A stretch of 8,809 nucleotides of DNA from an uncultured Christensenellaceae bacterium (GCA_902373595.1 CABKMX010000030.1:1-8809), one strand, 5' to 3'. Counted from the stretch's first letter, positions 1 through 6,397 are shown. The notes: generated from the letters alone by a model not told the origin. Program-made: numbers and translations.

Positions 1-1050
1 GCACGCGCTCGGCCACTTGTCTTTGGACATCGCCCCGAGAGCCATCGGCGCGATGAAGCCGTCGTCGCCGGTGAAGCGGTGCTCGTTGTACAGCTTGATC
101 AGCTCGGGGATGTCGAGGTGCTTGGGACAATGGCTCGTGCAATAGCGGCACGCGGTGCACGGCAGCGACGAGGTCGCGATCATCTCGTCCGCTATCTTTT
201 GAAGTGCGGCGAGCTCTTTTGCGTCAAGCGGCTTGTCTTCGGCGAACGTCGCGACGTTGCCCTTGACCTGTTCGAGATCGGACATGCCCGACAAGATCAT
301 CGTCACATCGGGGATGGTCTGCAAGTAGCGGAACGCCCACGCCGCGATCGTCTCATCCGGGCGCAGAGCGCGCAGCGCCGCCTCGTCCTTTTCGTCCAAG
401 TGCACGAGCCTGCCGCCTCTGAGCGGCTCCATCACCCAAATCGGGATGTTCCGTTTGCGGATGAGCTCCACCTTCGCCTTGGCGTCCTGGAAGGTCCAAT
501 CCAGCCAATTAATCTGCAATTGGCAGAACTCCATGTCCTTGCCGAACCTGTCCAAAAAGCGCTCGATCACGTCTATGCTGCCGTGCGCCGAAAAACCGAG
601 ATGCTTGATGCGCCCCTTGTCGCGCTGCGCGGTCAGATAGGCGTGAGTGTGATACTTTTCCTCGTTGAGATAGGCGTCGATATTGAGTTCGCAGACGTTG
701 TGGAAGAGATAGAAGTCAAAGTAGTCGGTGCGGCACTTTTTGAGCTGTTTTTCAAAGATCTCCTCCGCCTTACCCATGTTGGACAGATCATAGCCGGGGA
801 ACTTGCTCGCCAGATAAAAGCTGTCGCGCGGATAGGCGCTCAGCAATTTGCCGACGACGTTTTCGGACTCGCCGTCGTGGTAGCCCCAAGCGGTGTCGAA
901 ATAGTTGACGCCGTGCGCGATCGCGTAGTCGAACATCTCCTTTGCCGCCGCCTCGTCGATGTCGGCGTAATTCCCGCCTTTGATCGGAAGCCTCATCGTC
1001 CCGAAGCCGAGTGCGGACAGCTTTTTGCCTTGGAAGTCTCTGTATATCAT
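1..1050 (-). CDS. Aldo/keto reductase with C-terminal ferredoxin-like Fe-S region (3' end off the left edge)
   Basis: The gene reads from ATG at 1050 and stays open to base 1 (350 codons visible), so the C-terminus lies outside the window. The N-terminal (beta/alpha)8 aldo/keto reductase domain carries the family's catalytic tetrad: Asp52 and Tyr57 (in YFDTAWGYHDGES), Lys83 (LASKF) and His117 (YLFHN). A conserved GFGTMRLP stretch lies near residues 15-22. Near the end is a ferredoxin-type motif, Cys298-x2-Cys301-x2-Cys304-x3-Cys308-Pro. The last visible codon, Cys350 (after KWPSA), should open a second cysteine cluster, as in the clostridial Fe-S aldo/keto reductases of about 370-390 residues. 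The likely role is NAD(P)H- or ferredoxin-linked carbonyl reduction in the cytoplasm; the substrate cannot be read from sequence. The start is supported by AGGAGG at 1055-1060, 4 nt from the ATG. The gene appears monocistronic at its 5' side, behind its own promoter. Confidence 0.93.
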   Translation of the reverse strand, partial: MIYRDFQGKKLSALGFGTMRLPIKGGNYADIDEAAAKEMFDYAIAHGVNYFDTAWGYHDGESENVVGKLLSAYPRDSFYLASKFPGYDLSNMGKAEEIFEKQLKKCRTDYFDFYLFHNVCELNIDAYLNEEKYHTHAYLTAQRDKGRIKHLGFSAHGSIDVIERFLDRFGKDMEFCQLQINWLDWTFQDAKAKVELIRKRNIPIWVMEPLRGGRLVHLDEKDEAALRALRPDETIAAWAFRYLQTIPDVTMILSGMSDLEQVKGNVATFAEDKPLDAKELAALQKIADEMIATSSLPCTACRYCTSHCPKHLDIPELIKLYNEHRFTGDDGFIAPMALGAMSKDKWPSAC

Positions 1051-1054
1051 ATTT

Positions 1055-1060
1055 CCTCCT
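1055..1060 (-). promoter_or_regulatory. Ribosome binding site of the aldo/keto reductase
   Basis: A full AGGAGG Shine-Dalgarno core lies 4 nt upstream of the ATG at 1050. It fixes that start codon. Confidence 0.8.
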
Positions 1061-1061
1061 C

Positions 1062-1075
1062 GGCGCATGCGCGCC
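1062..1075. repeat. GC-rich inverted repeat in the aldo/keto reductase leader
   Basis: On the plus strand the arms are GGCGC (1062-1066) and GCGCC (1071-1075), around ATGC. A perfect 10-bp palindrome, GCGCATGCGC, sits inside at 1063-1072. It falls between the predicted transcription start (about 1079) and the ribosome binding site. It could therefore be an operator in the initially transcribed region or a small hairpin near the Shine-Dalgarno sequence. In a GC-rich genome it could also be chance. Confidence 0.4.
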
Positions 1076-1085
1076 CTATGCCTTT

Positions 1086-1114
1086 ATTATAAATGCACGG
1101 GCGCGCGCTGTCAA
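1086..1114 (-). promoter_or_regulatory. Perfect sigma-A consensus promoter for the aldo/keto reductase
   Basis: On the minus strand TTGACA (1109-1114) is followed by a 17-nt spacer and TATAAT (1086-1091). This is a 12/12 match at optimal spacing. An A/T-rich stretch upstream of the -35 box could act as an UP element. The predicted start near 1079 gives a leader of about 30 nt ending in the AGGAGG site. The promoter lies downstream of the ypeB terminator, so it begins a new transcription unit. Confidence 0.85.
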
Positions 1115-1150
1115 ATACCTCTTTTTTATCTCATATCATTGCCGAAAACT

Positions 1151-1169
1151 ATGATGAGGACCTCTTCAT
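1151..1169. repeat. 19-bp imperfect palindrome upstream of the aldo/keto reductase promoter
   Basis: ATGATGAGG (1151-1159) and CCTCTTCAT (1161-1169) are inverted copies with one mismatch, centred on A1160. The site lies about 36 bp upstream of the -35 box and directly downstream of the ypeB terminator. The size and symmetry suit a dimeric regulator site, but I recognise no specific consensus. Confidence 0.4.
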
Positions 1170-1195
1170 AAAGAAAGCCCGCCCTTTCGGGCGGG
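1170..1195 (-). terminator. Intrinsic terminator of the sleB-ypeB operon
   Basis: On the minus strand a 7-bp perfect stem, CCCGCCC/GGGCGGG (1189-1195 and 1178-1184), closes a GAAA tetraloop. It is followed by the T-rich stretch CTTTCTTTAT. It begins 5 nt after the ypeB stop codon. The T-run is interrupted, but the stem is very stable. Confidence 0.85.
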
Positions 1196-1200
1196 TCCGT

Positions 1201-2553
1201 TCACATCAAAAGTTCGCCGTCGTCGCCGTCGATGACCTGCATCACCTCCAGCTCATGACCCGTCTCGGCGTCGACAAAGACAAAATACTTGTCCCCGTCG
1301 CACTCGCCGTACACCTCGTAACACAGTTCCTCTCCGCCGCTCCCCGTCGGGATCACCGCAAGGCGGACGCTCTCAATCGTAAAGTCGTCGCGATAGACGG
1401 CGCGCACCTCCTCCTCGGTCAGTTCGACCGCATAGTCGACCTCGTCTTCGCGGTTGTGGTTGTAGATATATTGCAGCGCCTCGAAGCCTATCACCTTGCC
1501 CGTCTGCAACGACACCTTGACCTTGACCATGTCGGGATAGAAGACTATCCCGTCGCGCTCGTAGCACAGATTGACGAAAAGTTCGCTGTCGGACACCGTG
1601 CTCCACACCGCGGTCATGCCGTCGTAGCCGTGGTCGCGGCAATATATCTTCGCGACCTCGACGCCCTCGTCCTTGGAGAAGGTCGGCATCACCATCTCCT
1701 CATAGATGTCGAACATCACGAGATGTCCGCCTGTCTTGCTGAGCTGGACGGTGCCGGTCTTGCCGTCCGCGGTCGCAAAAGAATACATATAGCTTTCAAA
1801 ATAGCCGTTCGCCTCGGCGGTGAACTCCACTTCCGTCACGTCATATTCGCTCAAATACTCCTTCGCCTTTTGCGCCGCCTGCTCGCGCGTCACCTCTTCA
1901 CCCTTCAACGCGTGCGGCTCGGGGTCCTCCAAGCCGTCGCTGAACGGCCCGTCGTAGATCAGCGACGGATATTGCACCGCGCTGTCCTCGACTCCGTCGA
2001 CGATGTCGCGGAACGGGTCGTCCTCGCCGATCGCCTCAATGAAATAGTAGCCGTCCTCACGCATGCCGTCGCCCATCGCCGCAAGCCGTCTGCCCAGCTC
2101 GAGCGCCGCTTCGTGAAGCTCGTCCAGCGACTCGCGGTCTTTGTCCGTCAACGGCTGTTCGTAATCTATCTTCTTGACGATGTATTTTGCAAAGTCCTGC
2201 AATTGATTGCAAAACTTGATCGTCGGTTCAAGTTGATATTCGTCCCTGACAAGCGCGCTCAAACTCTGCCCGGCAAGTTCGGCGTTGATCGCGGTGTCCA
2301 GCATGAGTTCCGTCTGCATCGCGCCCGTCGACGCGACCTTCATCTTGGACAGATCGGTCTCGATGTCAAGCATGCTGTCAAGCAACTTGAAGTACGCCGC
2401 GCGATAGTTGTTCTCGGCGTCGGTACGCGCGTCCCCCGCCCTCGACACATATACTCCGAGCAAAACCGCAAGTACGACCGCCGCCGCCAAAAACAACGCG
2501 CACACCGCGACGGCTATTTTATATTTTTCCCTGCCTGTGTTCGTATTCTCCAT
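1201..2553 (-). CDS. ypeB: YpeB, germination protein partner of SleB
   Basis: A 450-residue protein, matching the length of YpeB in Bacillus. An N-terminal membrane anchor (about residues 13-38, after a charged NTGREKYK start) is followed by a long, mostly helical acidic region. The C-terminal half (about 220-450) contains PepSY-like YPEB modules, for example the segments around EEVTREQAAQKAKEYL and LTEEEVRAVYRDDF. In Bacillus, YpeB is needed for SleB to be present and stable in the spore integument, and it is degraded on germination. The gene follows sleB by 7 nt, the conserved gene order. ATG at 2553 is preferred over an in-frame TTG at 2571, because GAGG (2559-2562) lies 5 nt before the ATG and the TTG would lie inside sleB. 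The intrinsic terminator follows at once. Confidence is high from architecture and context together. Confidence 0.95.
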   Translation of the reverse strand: MENTNTGREKYKIAVAVCALFLAAAVVLAVLLGVYVSRAGDARTDAENNYRAAYFKLLDSMLDIETDLSKMKVASTGAMQTELMLDTAINAELAGQSLSALVRDEYQLEPTIKFCNQLQDFAKYIVKKIDYEQPLTDKDRESLDELHEAALELGRRLAAMGDGMREDGYYFIEAIGEDDPFRDIVDGVEDSAVQYPSLIYDGPFSDGLEDPEPHALKGEEVTREQAAQKAKEYLSEYDVTEVEFTAEANGYFESYMYSFATADGKTGTVQLSKTGGHLVMFDIYEEMVMPTFSKDEGVEVAKIYCRDHGYDGMTAVWSTVSDSELFVNLCYERDGIVFYPDMVKVKVSLQTGKVIGFEALQYIYNHNREDEVDYAVELTEEEVRAVYRDDFTIESVRLAVIPTGSGGEELCYEVYGECDGDKYFVFVDAETGHELEVMQVIDGDDGELLM

Positions 2554-2560
2554 TTTTACC

Positions 2561-3268
2561 TCACTTGGCAAAGTTGTGGTTGCCGATCGAAAGCATGACC
2601 GGACGCGACCATATCCACGCGCTCGTCGCGGTCGCCGGATTGTAGTAGTACAGGCAGCCGTTGGTCGGATCCCAGCCGTTCATCGCGTCGCGCGCCGCCT
2701 TGTAGGCGGTGTCGTTCGGCTCCAAATTTATCTGTCCGTCCGCGACCGCGGTGAACGCGTACGGCTGATAGATCACCCCCGCGATCGTGTTGGGAAAGCT
2801 GCTGCTCTTGACGCGGTTGAGCACGACCGCGCCGATCGCGACCTGCCCGATATACGGCTCTCCCCTCGCCTCGGCATAGATGCACTTGGCGAGAAGGTAG
2901 ACGTCGGACGACGAGTAAGAACTGTTGCCGCCCGAGCCGCTCGACAGACTCATCCCGAGCGCAGCCGCCGTCTTTGCGCCGACTATGCCGTCGACGGCAA
3001 GCCCGTTGCGCTGTTGAAAGCGCTTGACCGCCGCAAGCGTATTCGAGCCGAATATCCCGTCCACCGTGCCCGCGTCGTAACCCCAATTGTTGAGCTTTGT
3101 CTGCAATGTGCGCACCTGCGCGCCGCTCGACCCGACTTTGAGCACCGCGGCGCTCTGCTCTTCGCCGCCGGCAAGGGGCACATACAGCGCAACCGCGGCG
3201 ACCAACACCGCCAATACCGAGACCGCGCAGACTATCCTCGCGACCAAGATCTTTTTTGTTTCGTCCAT
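2561..3268 (-). CDS. sleB: SleB, spore cortex-lytic enzyme (lytic transglycosylase)
   Basis: A 235-residue protein. Residues about 7-33 form an uncleaved-type or signal hydrophobic segment. Residues about 43-105 are a peptidoglycan-binding domain (LKVGSSGAQVRTLQ, VDGIFGSNT, VDGIVGAKT). Residues about 122-235 are the Hydrolase_2/SleB catalytic domain, with IYAEARGEP carrying the catalytic Glu133, then AVVLNRV, the aromatic CLYYYNP segment and the terminal IGNHNFAK. The family cleaves muramic-delta-lactam-containing cortex peptidoglycan during germination. ATG at 3268 is chosen because GGGAG (3275-3279) lies 6 nt upstream and the residues before it in frame are arginine-rich non-family sequence. 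The upstream gene's TGA ends 1 nt before this ATG, so translation is probably coupled. ypeB follows within the same transcript. Confidence 0.97.
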   Translation of the reverse strand: MDETKKILVARIVCAVSVLAVLVAAVALYVPLAGGEEQSAAVLKVGSSGAQVRTLQTKLNNWGYDAGTVDGIFGSNTLAAVKRFQQRNGLAVDGIVGAKTAAALGMSLSSGSGGNSSYSSSDVYLLAKCIYAEARGEPYIGQVAIGAVVLNRVKSSSFPNTIAGVIYQPYAFTAVADGQINLEPNDTAYKAARDAMNGWDPTNGCLYYYNPATATSAWIWSRPVMLSIGNHNFAK

Positions 3269-3269
3269 T

Positions 3270-3623
3270 TCATTCTCCCAAAAGGCGGGCAAGCCCGAAC
3301 ACCGCTCCGCCCGGGCACGTCTCGACCGCAAGTCTTGTCGACCCGTCCACCGTCACGGTGACGACGCCGCCGTCTATCTTTACGGTCACTCTTCCGCCGC
3401 GCCCTTCGCGTCGCAATGCGTCCTCGCATGCCGCCGCTATGTATTCTTCGCTGCCCTCGACGCAGTCGAGCGGCTCGATAACATACGCCGCCGCGTCCAA
3501 CACGCCGAACGGATCGCCGTCGGTGTAGACTTTCAGCGTGACCGCATCCGACTCCCCGAAGACGTTGACGAGCACAAACGCCGCAATGAGCGCTACAATC
3601 ACGATAACGACGACCTTTTTCAC
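3270..3623 (-). CDS. Small exported or membrane-anchored protein of unknown function, first gene of the sleB-ypeB operon
   Basis: A 117-residue protein that I do not recognise. It starts MKKVVVIVIVALIAAFVLVN, a typical signal peptide or signal anchor (about residues 4-20), so the remainder should sit outside the membrane. The rest is a short acidic, mixed beta/alpha sequence (LKVYTDGDPFGVLDAAAY; a helix EEYIAAACEDALRR; then strands VTVKIDGGVVTVTV). It has three cysteines (EPLDCVE, AAACED, VETCPG) and no enzyme motif that I can name. The only acceptable start is GTG at 3623; an in-frame TAA lies 33 nt upstream, and the Shine-Dalgarno sequence is weak. Its TGA is separated from the sleB ATG by one base, so it is almost certainly co-transcribed with sleB-ypeB and may act in spore germination. 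That role is inferred from position only. Confidence 0.75.
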   Translation of the reverse strand: MKKVVVIVIVALIAAFVLVNVFGESDAVTLKVYTDGDPFGVLDAAAYVIEPLDCVEGSEEYIAAACEDALRREGRGGRVTVKIDGGVVTVTVDGSTRLAVETCPGGAVFGLARLLGE

Positions 3624-3680
3624 ATCGGCGATTATTGCCTGCGGCGCGGCGCGTTATACGTCCGGCAAAGCGCACTCATC

Positions 3681-3811
3681 CTCTTGCAATATTTCAAAAA
3701 AGCGCTCAAACTCTTGACAAAGATTTTCGCGCCGATATTCAAAATTTGCTTTTATCCGCTTTTCTTGAGATTTTCTATAAAAAAAGAGCTCTCCTCTTGA
3801 CAAAATTTCGC
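3681..3811. repeat. Degenerate short direct repeats in an AT-rich spacer
   Basis: Four related 12-18 bp units occur in the same orientation. On the plus strand they are CTCTTGCAATATTTC (3681-3694 region), CTCTTGACAAAGATTTTCGC (3711-3730), TTCTTGAGATTTTC (3762-3775) and CTCTTGACAAAATTTCGC (3794-3811). The second and fourth share an 11-bp identical core (CTCTTGACAAA) and are 83 bp apart. The spacer (3624-3813) is visibly richer in A/T than the genes on both sides. They could be regulator sites, decayed duplications, or chance in AT-rich DNA. The spacing is irregular. Confidence 0.45.
3774..3803 (-). promoter_or_regulatory. Candidate sigma-A-like promoter for the small gene-sleB-ypeB operon
   Basis: On the minus strand TTGTCA (3798-3803) is followed by 18 nt and TATAGA (3774-3779), each one mismatch from consensus. 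It lies downstream of the ispE terminator and about 145 bp before the first operon gene. sleB is under the forespore factor sigma-G in Bacillus, so a forespore promoter closer to the gene is expected. I found no convincing sigma-G site; the nearest shape is CGTATAA just upstream of the gene, with a poor -35. Confidence 0.3.
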
Positions 3812-3813
3812 AC

Positions 3814-3836
3814 AAAAAAACGCGCCTTGCGGCGCG
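3814..3836 (-). terminator. Intrinsic terminator of ispE
   Basis: On the minus strand the 6-bp stem CGCGCC/GGCGCG, extendable by a G-T pair, closes a GCAA tetraloop. It is followed directly by seven T residues (3814-3820). It begins 14 nt after the ispE stop. This is a textbook rho-independent terminator and separates ispE from the sleB operon. Confidence 0.9.
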
Positions 3837-3850
3837 CAAATTCGCAGACC

Positions 3851-4669
3851 TCAAAGATATTCTATCGCGCGCGGCACCGTCTTTACGACCGCGCAAAAGT
3901 CCTCGTCGCAAAAGTCGCGCTCCAATGTCCGCCTCGCGCCGGCCGCGTCGTTGACAATCGAGCAGACCGCGCTGCCGCTGCCCGTCATCACCGCCTCGCC
4001 GAACGTGCCTGCCATCCTCTCTTTGAGCCGCGCTATCCCGGGGCACAGCGCGACAGCCGGCGCTTCGAGCACATTGTAGCGTGCGGTCTCCCCTCTCAAA
4101 ACGCCGTCTATCCCCGCACCTTGCCGCCCGATCTCGTCATATTTGCGGTAAACCTCTGCTGTCGAACCGCCCCTGTCCCGACGGGCGATAACGATGTCAA
4201 GTTCGCTTTGTCTCAACTGCTCAATCAGCTCTCCTCTGCCGCGCACGCGCGCCATCCCGCCGTGCATCATATACACGACGTCGCTGCCTATCGAGCGCGC
4301 CGCCTCTTCGGCGTCGGCAAGCGAGATCAGCCCCGCATCCGCCGCATAGCGCAGCACCGCGCTCGCGTCCGCGGACGAGCCGCCCAGCCCCGCGCCGAAC
4401 GGTATGCCCTTGACGATGTCGACCGCAAGCGACGCGCCCGACAGCCTCTCGACCGCCGAAGCGGCGCGGTAGGCGGTATTCTCGCCGCCGCAAGGCTTGC
4501 CGTCCATCGTCACCGCGACTTTTGCGGCGCGCGAAACGGCGAGCGTATCGAATACGCCCACCGTACAATTGATCATGTCGAGCAGATGATAGCCCTCGCC
4601 GTCCGTGCCCGTGATGTCGAGCGCGAGATTGAGCTTGGCGTACGCTCTCAATTCGGTCGTCTTGTCCAC
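3851..4669 (-). CDS. ispE: IspE, 4-diphosphocytidyl-2-C-methyl-D-erythritol kinase
   Basis: A 272-residue GHMP-family kinase. It phosphorylates the 2-hydroxyl of CDP-methylerythritol in the MEP isoprenoid pathway, in the cytoplasm. The N-terminal YAKLNLALDITG carries the conserved Lys12. GYHLLDMI follows (residues 26-33). The glycine-rich ATP loop PFGAGLGGSSADAS spans about 90-103. GSDVVYMMHGGMARVRGRGE (128-147) carries Asp130 at the position of the catalytic base. A third GHMP motif, MTGSGSAVCSIV, lies near residues 230-241. The length is slightly below the usual 280-300. The start is GTG at 4669, because MDKTTELRAYAKLNL aligns with normal IspE N-termini. It has no usable Shine-Dalgarno sequence; only AAGG lies 2 nt away. 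It follows the SPOCS-LysM gene by 12 nt but has its own promoter there, so housekeeping expression need not depend on the spore gene. Confidence 0.96.
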   Translation of the reverse strand: MDKTTELRAYAKLNLALDITGTDGEGYHLLDMINCTVGVFDTLAVSRAAKVAVTMDGKPCGGENTAYRAASAVERLSGASLAVDIVKGIPFGAGLGGSSADASAVLRYAADAGLISLADAEEAARSIGSDVVYMMHGGMARVRGRGELIEQLRQSELDIVIARRDRGGSTAEVYRKYDEIGRQGAGIDGVLRGETARYNVLEAPAVALCPGIARLKERMAGTFGEAVMTGSGSAVCSIVNDAAGARRTLERDFCDEDFCAVVKTVPRAIEYL

Positions 4670-4675
4670 GACCTT

Positions 4676-4704
4676 ATTATATCACATCGCGAGCATTCTG
4701 TAAA
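4676..4704 (-). promoter_or_regulatory. Extended -10 promoter for ispE inside the end of the SPOCS-LysM gene
   Basis: On the minus strand TTTACA (4699-4704) is followed by 17 nt and TATAAT (4676-4681). The TGA stop of the upstream gene supplies the TGn of an extended -10 (TGATATAAT). The predicted transcription start, 6-8 nt beyond the -10, falls at or within a base or two of the GTG at 4669. The ispE message would then be leaderless or nearly so. Confidence 0.7.
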
Positions 4705-6163
4705 CCACGATCTTTTCGCCGCCCTCGGCGGGGAACTCCACGGACGGATTGAAACTTTCGACCTCTTCCGCCCTCACGCAGAGCCGCTTGGCAAGATCCC
4801 ACGCCGTCTCGCCCTTTTTCGCCGACACAACGACGATCGCCTCTCCGTCGTCTTCGAGCTTTTCGCCGACCTTCGCCTCGGTGACGACCGTCGCGCGACA
4901 AGTGCGCGTCGCGAGCGCAGAAAACGCCAGCGTCGCCCCGACTTCGATCTCGCGCCCGCGCTTGACCTTGGCGAACAGGTCGCAGCATCCCGCGCTCACG
5001 AACGCAGAGTCGCCCTCTTTGACGTCTCGCGCTTCGTGGTCGAGCGCATAGGGCAGCTCCACCTTGACCGACGACTTGCCGCCGTCCTCCGTCTCATATA
5101 CGACGCAGGCGGTCACGACACCTTCGGTGACGATGCAGCCGTCCTTCGTCGTGACCGAAGTCAGGTCGCACTCGGCGACCCGAGCACATACGACGCGCAC
5201 CGCGTCCGCCTCTCCGTCGGCTACGGACACGCTGCCCGAGATGCGTTCGCGGTATGCACCCGTGTCGACAATTTCGTCGAAAGACAGACACGGGCACGAA
5301 AATTCGAGCTTGTGACACGGCGAGTAGACATCGCAGATCACCTCTTCGTCAAACTGCCTCAACACAAAGCCCGACACCGTCGCCTTCGCTGTGAGAGAGA
5401 GCGTTGCGTCGTCCGCCTTGCCGCCCACGTTGAGCGCGCTCTCCTTCATCGAGACGACCGCCAAAGCGCAGCAGTTTTCGGGCGCGTCGATCGACTTTGC
5501 AAAGGGCATCGAGAAGGTCTTGCGGCACATCTCTCCGTCCGAAAGATAGATGACGTCGGCGCAGATCTCGCCGTCTATCGACAGCCCCGTCTCGGTCGCG
5601 GTCTGTTTGCAGATCACGGCGGCAGTCGTAAAGCCGAGCACCTTTTCCACGCCGCTGCCGACCGAATATTTTTCCTCTGTCTCGACCTCGGCGTCGATGT
5701 CGGCGACGGTCTCGATGAGCGAAAGTGTGCGCCTCTTTTCGCACGTTCCGTCCTCGCCGTCGAACACGTCGAGGCTTTGCGTCTCGACCGCCGTCGGCGA
5801 CAATTGCACGACTATCCTCACCGCGACCGAGTTGCCGCGCAGCTCGGTCTCAGTGTCCGCGATCGTCGCGTCGACAAGCGCCTTTGCGCCGTCGCCCACA
5901 CCCTCGTCGGACAGCAGCTTTGAAAAGTCGGTGACGTGATCCGCCGAATCGACGCCCTCTTCCGTCTCGTATATCACGTTGACGCCGATCTTACCCGACA
6001 CCGCGATCTGTCCGGCGGTGATCGCGGCGCGTATGTCGCCGACGTCCGCGCTCACGCACAGCAACGACTTGATCTCGCTGTCCGCGCTCACATTGCACTC
6101 CACTACGAATTGTCCCGCCCCGAGTTTTCGGATGCGGTCGAATTGGATTTGTTTGGTTTGCAT
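4682..6163 (-). CDS. SPOCS (DUF3794)-LysM spore morphogenetic protein, SipL-like
   Basis: A 493-residue protein built of repeated SPOCS/DUF3794 domains (roughly residues 30-120, 155-260 and 285-400) and a C-terminal LysM-like domain (about 441-493). The LysM-like domain contains KKGETAWDLAKRL, EEVESFNP and GGEKIVVYR. The repeated signature is visible in ISGKIGVNVIYETEEG-type segments: SGKIGVNVIYETEEG, DGEICADVIYLSDGE and EGVVTACVVYETEDG. This is the architecture of Clostridioides difficile SipL, which binds SpoIVA through its LysM domain and is needed for coat localisation around the forespore; function here is inferred from that. ATG at 6163 is preferred over TTG at 6178, because GAGG (6171-6174) lies 7 nt before the ATG. 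A sigma-E-like promoter lies just upstream. No signal peptide is present, which fits a mother-cell protein. Confidence 0.88.
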   Translation of the reverse strand: MQTKQIQFDRIRKLGAGQFVVECNVSADSEIKSLLCVSADVGDIRAAITAGQIAVSGKIGVNVIYETEEGVDSADHVTDFSKLLSDEGVGDGAKALVDATIADTETELRGNSVAVRIVVQLSPTAVETQSLDVFDGEDGTCEKRRTLSLIETVADIDAEVETEEKYSVGSGVEKVLGFTTAAVICKQTATETGLSIDGEICADVIYLSDGEMCRKTFSMPFAKSIDAPENCCALAVVSMKESALNVGGKADDATLSLTAKATVSGFVLRQFDEEVICDVYSPCHKLEFSCPCLSFDEIVDTGAYRERISGSVSVADGEADAVRVVCARVAECDLTSVTTKDGCIVTEGVVTACVVYETEDGGKSSVKVELPYALDHEARDVKEGDSAFVSAGCCDLFAKVKRGREIEVGATLAFSALATRTCRATVVTEAKVGEKLEDDGEAIVVVSAKKGETAWDLAKRLCVRAEEVESFNPSVEFPAEGGEKIVVYRMLAM

Positions 6164-6191
6164 AGTCCACCCTCGCAAGTTTTCTACCTCA

Positions 6192-6219
6192 AATATATGC
6201 GCTCTTTGGCGGGATATGC
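6192..6219 (-). promoter_or_regulatory. Sigma-E-like sporulation promoter for the SPOCS-LysM gene
   Basis: On the minus strand GCATATC (6213-6219) matches 6 of 7 positions of the sigma-E -35 consensus KMATAWT. After 13 nt, CATATATT (6192-6199) fits the CATAYA-T -10. The predicted start near 6185 leaves a leader of about 22 nt holding the GAGG site. The spacer is one base shorter than the usual 14-15. Sigma-E control is what the SipL-like product predicts, since it is made in the mother cell. Confidence 0.5.
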
Positions 6220-6397
6220 AGCGCGAAACGGCGCGAATTTTCGGATATTTCTTTGTACGCGGTTACCAACTTGCAAATTGTGTATAAATACGCATTTCAA
6301 ATTTCATCCTGCGAACCGATGTACGGCATTATCATTGCCGCCCGCAAGTAGAATTTGTTTGCCGAGTCAATTAAATTTTCCCAAAAAATGTCTACAC
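6220..6397. other. Intergenic region between the metal cluster and the spore genes
   Basis: No credible gene is seen on either strand. The only structure is an inverted repeat, CGGCA (6324-6328) and TGCCG (6336-6340) around a 7-nt loop, nested inside a weaker outer pairing (TGCG near 6310 with CGCA near 6343-6346). No T-run follows it, so it is not an obvious terminator. No strong sigma-A promoter was found on either strand. Confidence 0.5.

Noticed and set aside
79..1092. Long plus-strand open frame opposite the aldo/keto reductase
   Set aside because: The minus strand encodes a full set of catalytic and Fe-S motifs. The plus-strand translation has no family features and no ribosome binding site, and is a GC-rich antisense shadow.
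1093..2598. Plus-strand open frame of about 500 codons opposite ypeB
   Set aside because: It is rich in Arg, His, Leu and Val, as expected for the antisense of GC-rich coding DNA. It runs through a minus-strand terminator and promoter, and has no recognisable domain.
3269..3331. Upstream extension of SleB by 21 residues
   Set aside because: The extension is Arg-rich, overlaps the preceding gene and lacks a ribosome binding site, whereas ATG at 3268 has GGGAG at 6 nt and gives a normal N-terminal hydrophobic segment.
3641..3690. Possible sigma-G promoter directly upstream of the sleB operon (CGTATAA with GGATG at 16 nt)
   Set aside because: Only a partial match at both boxes and non-standard spacing; too weak to annotate, though a forespore promoter is expected here.
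3654..4046. Minus-strand frame running from inside ispE to 3654, or a roughly 49-codon small gene in its tail
   Set aside because: The upstream part overlaps ispE out of frame and crosses its terminator. The tail has only TTG starts (3803, 3815) without a Shine-Dalgarno sequence. The purine-rich AGAGGAGAG within it is not followed by a start codon. Kept only as a repeat-bearing spacer.
3635..5923. Plus-strand open frame of about 760 codons across ispE and the SPOCS-LysM gene
   Set aside because: It spans two well-supported minus-strand genes and the intrinsic terminator between ispE and the sleB operon. Its Arg/Ala/His-rich translation carries no motifs.
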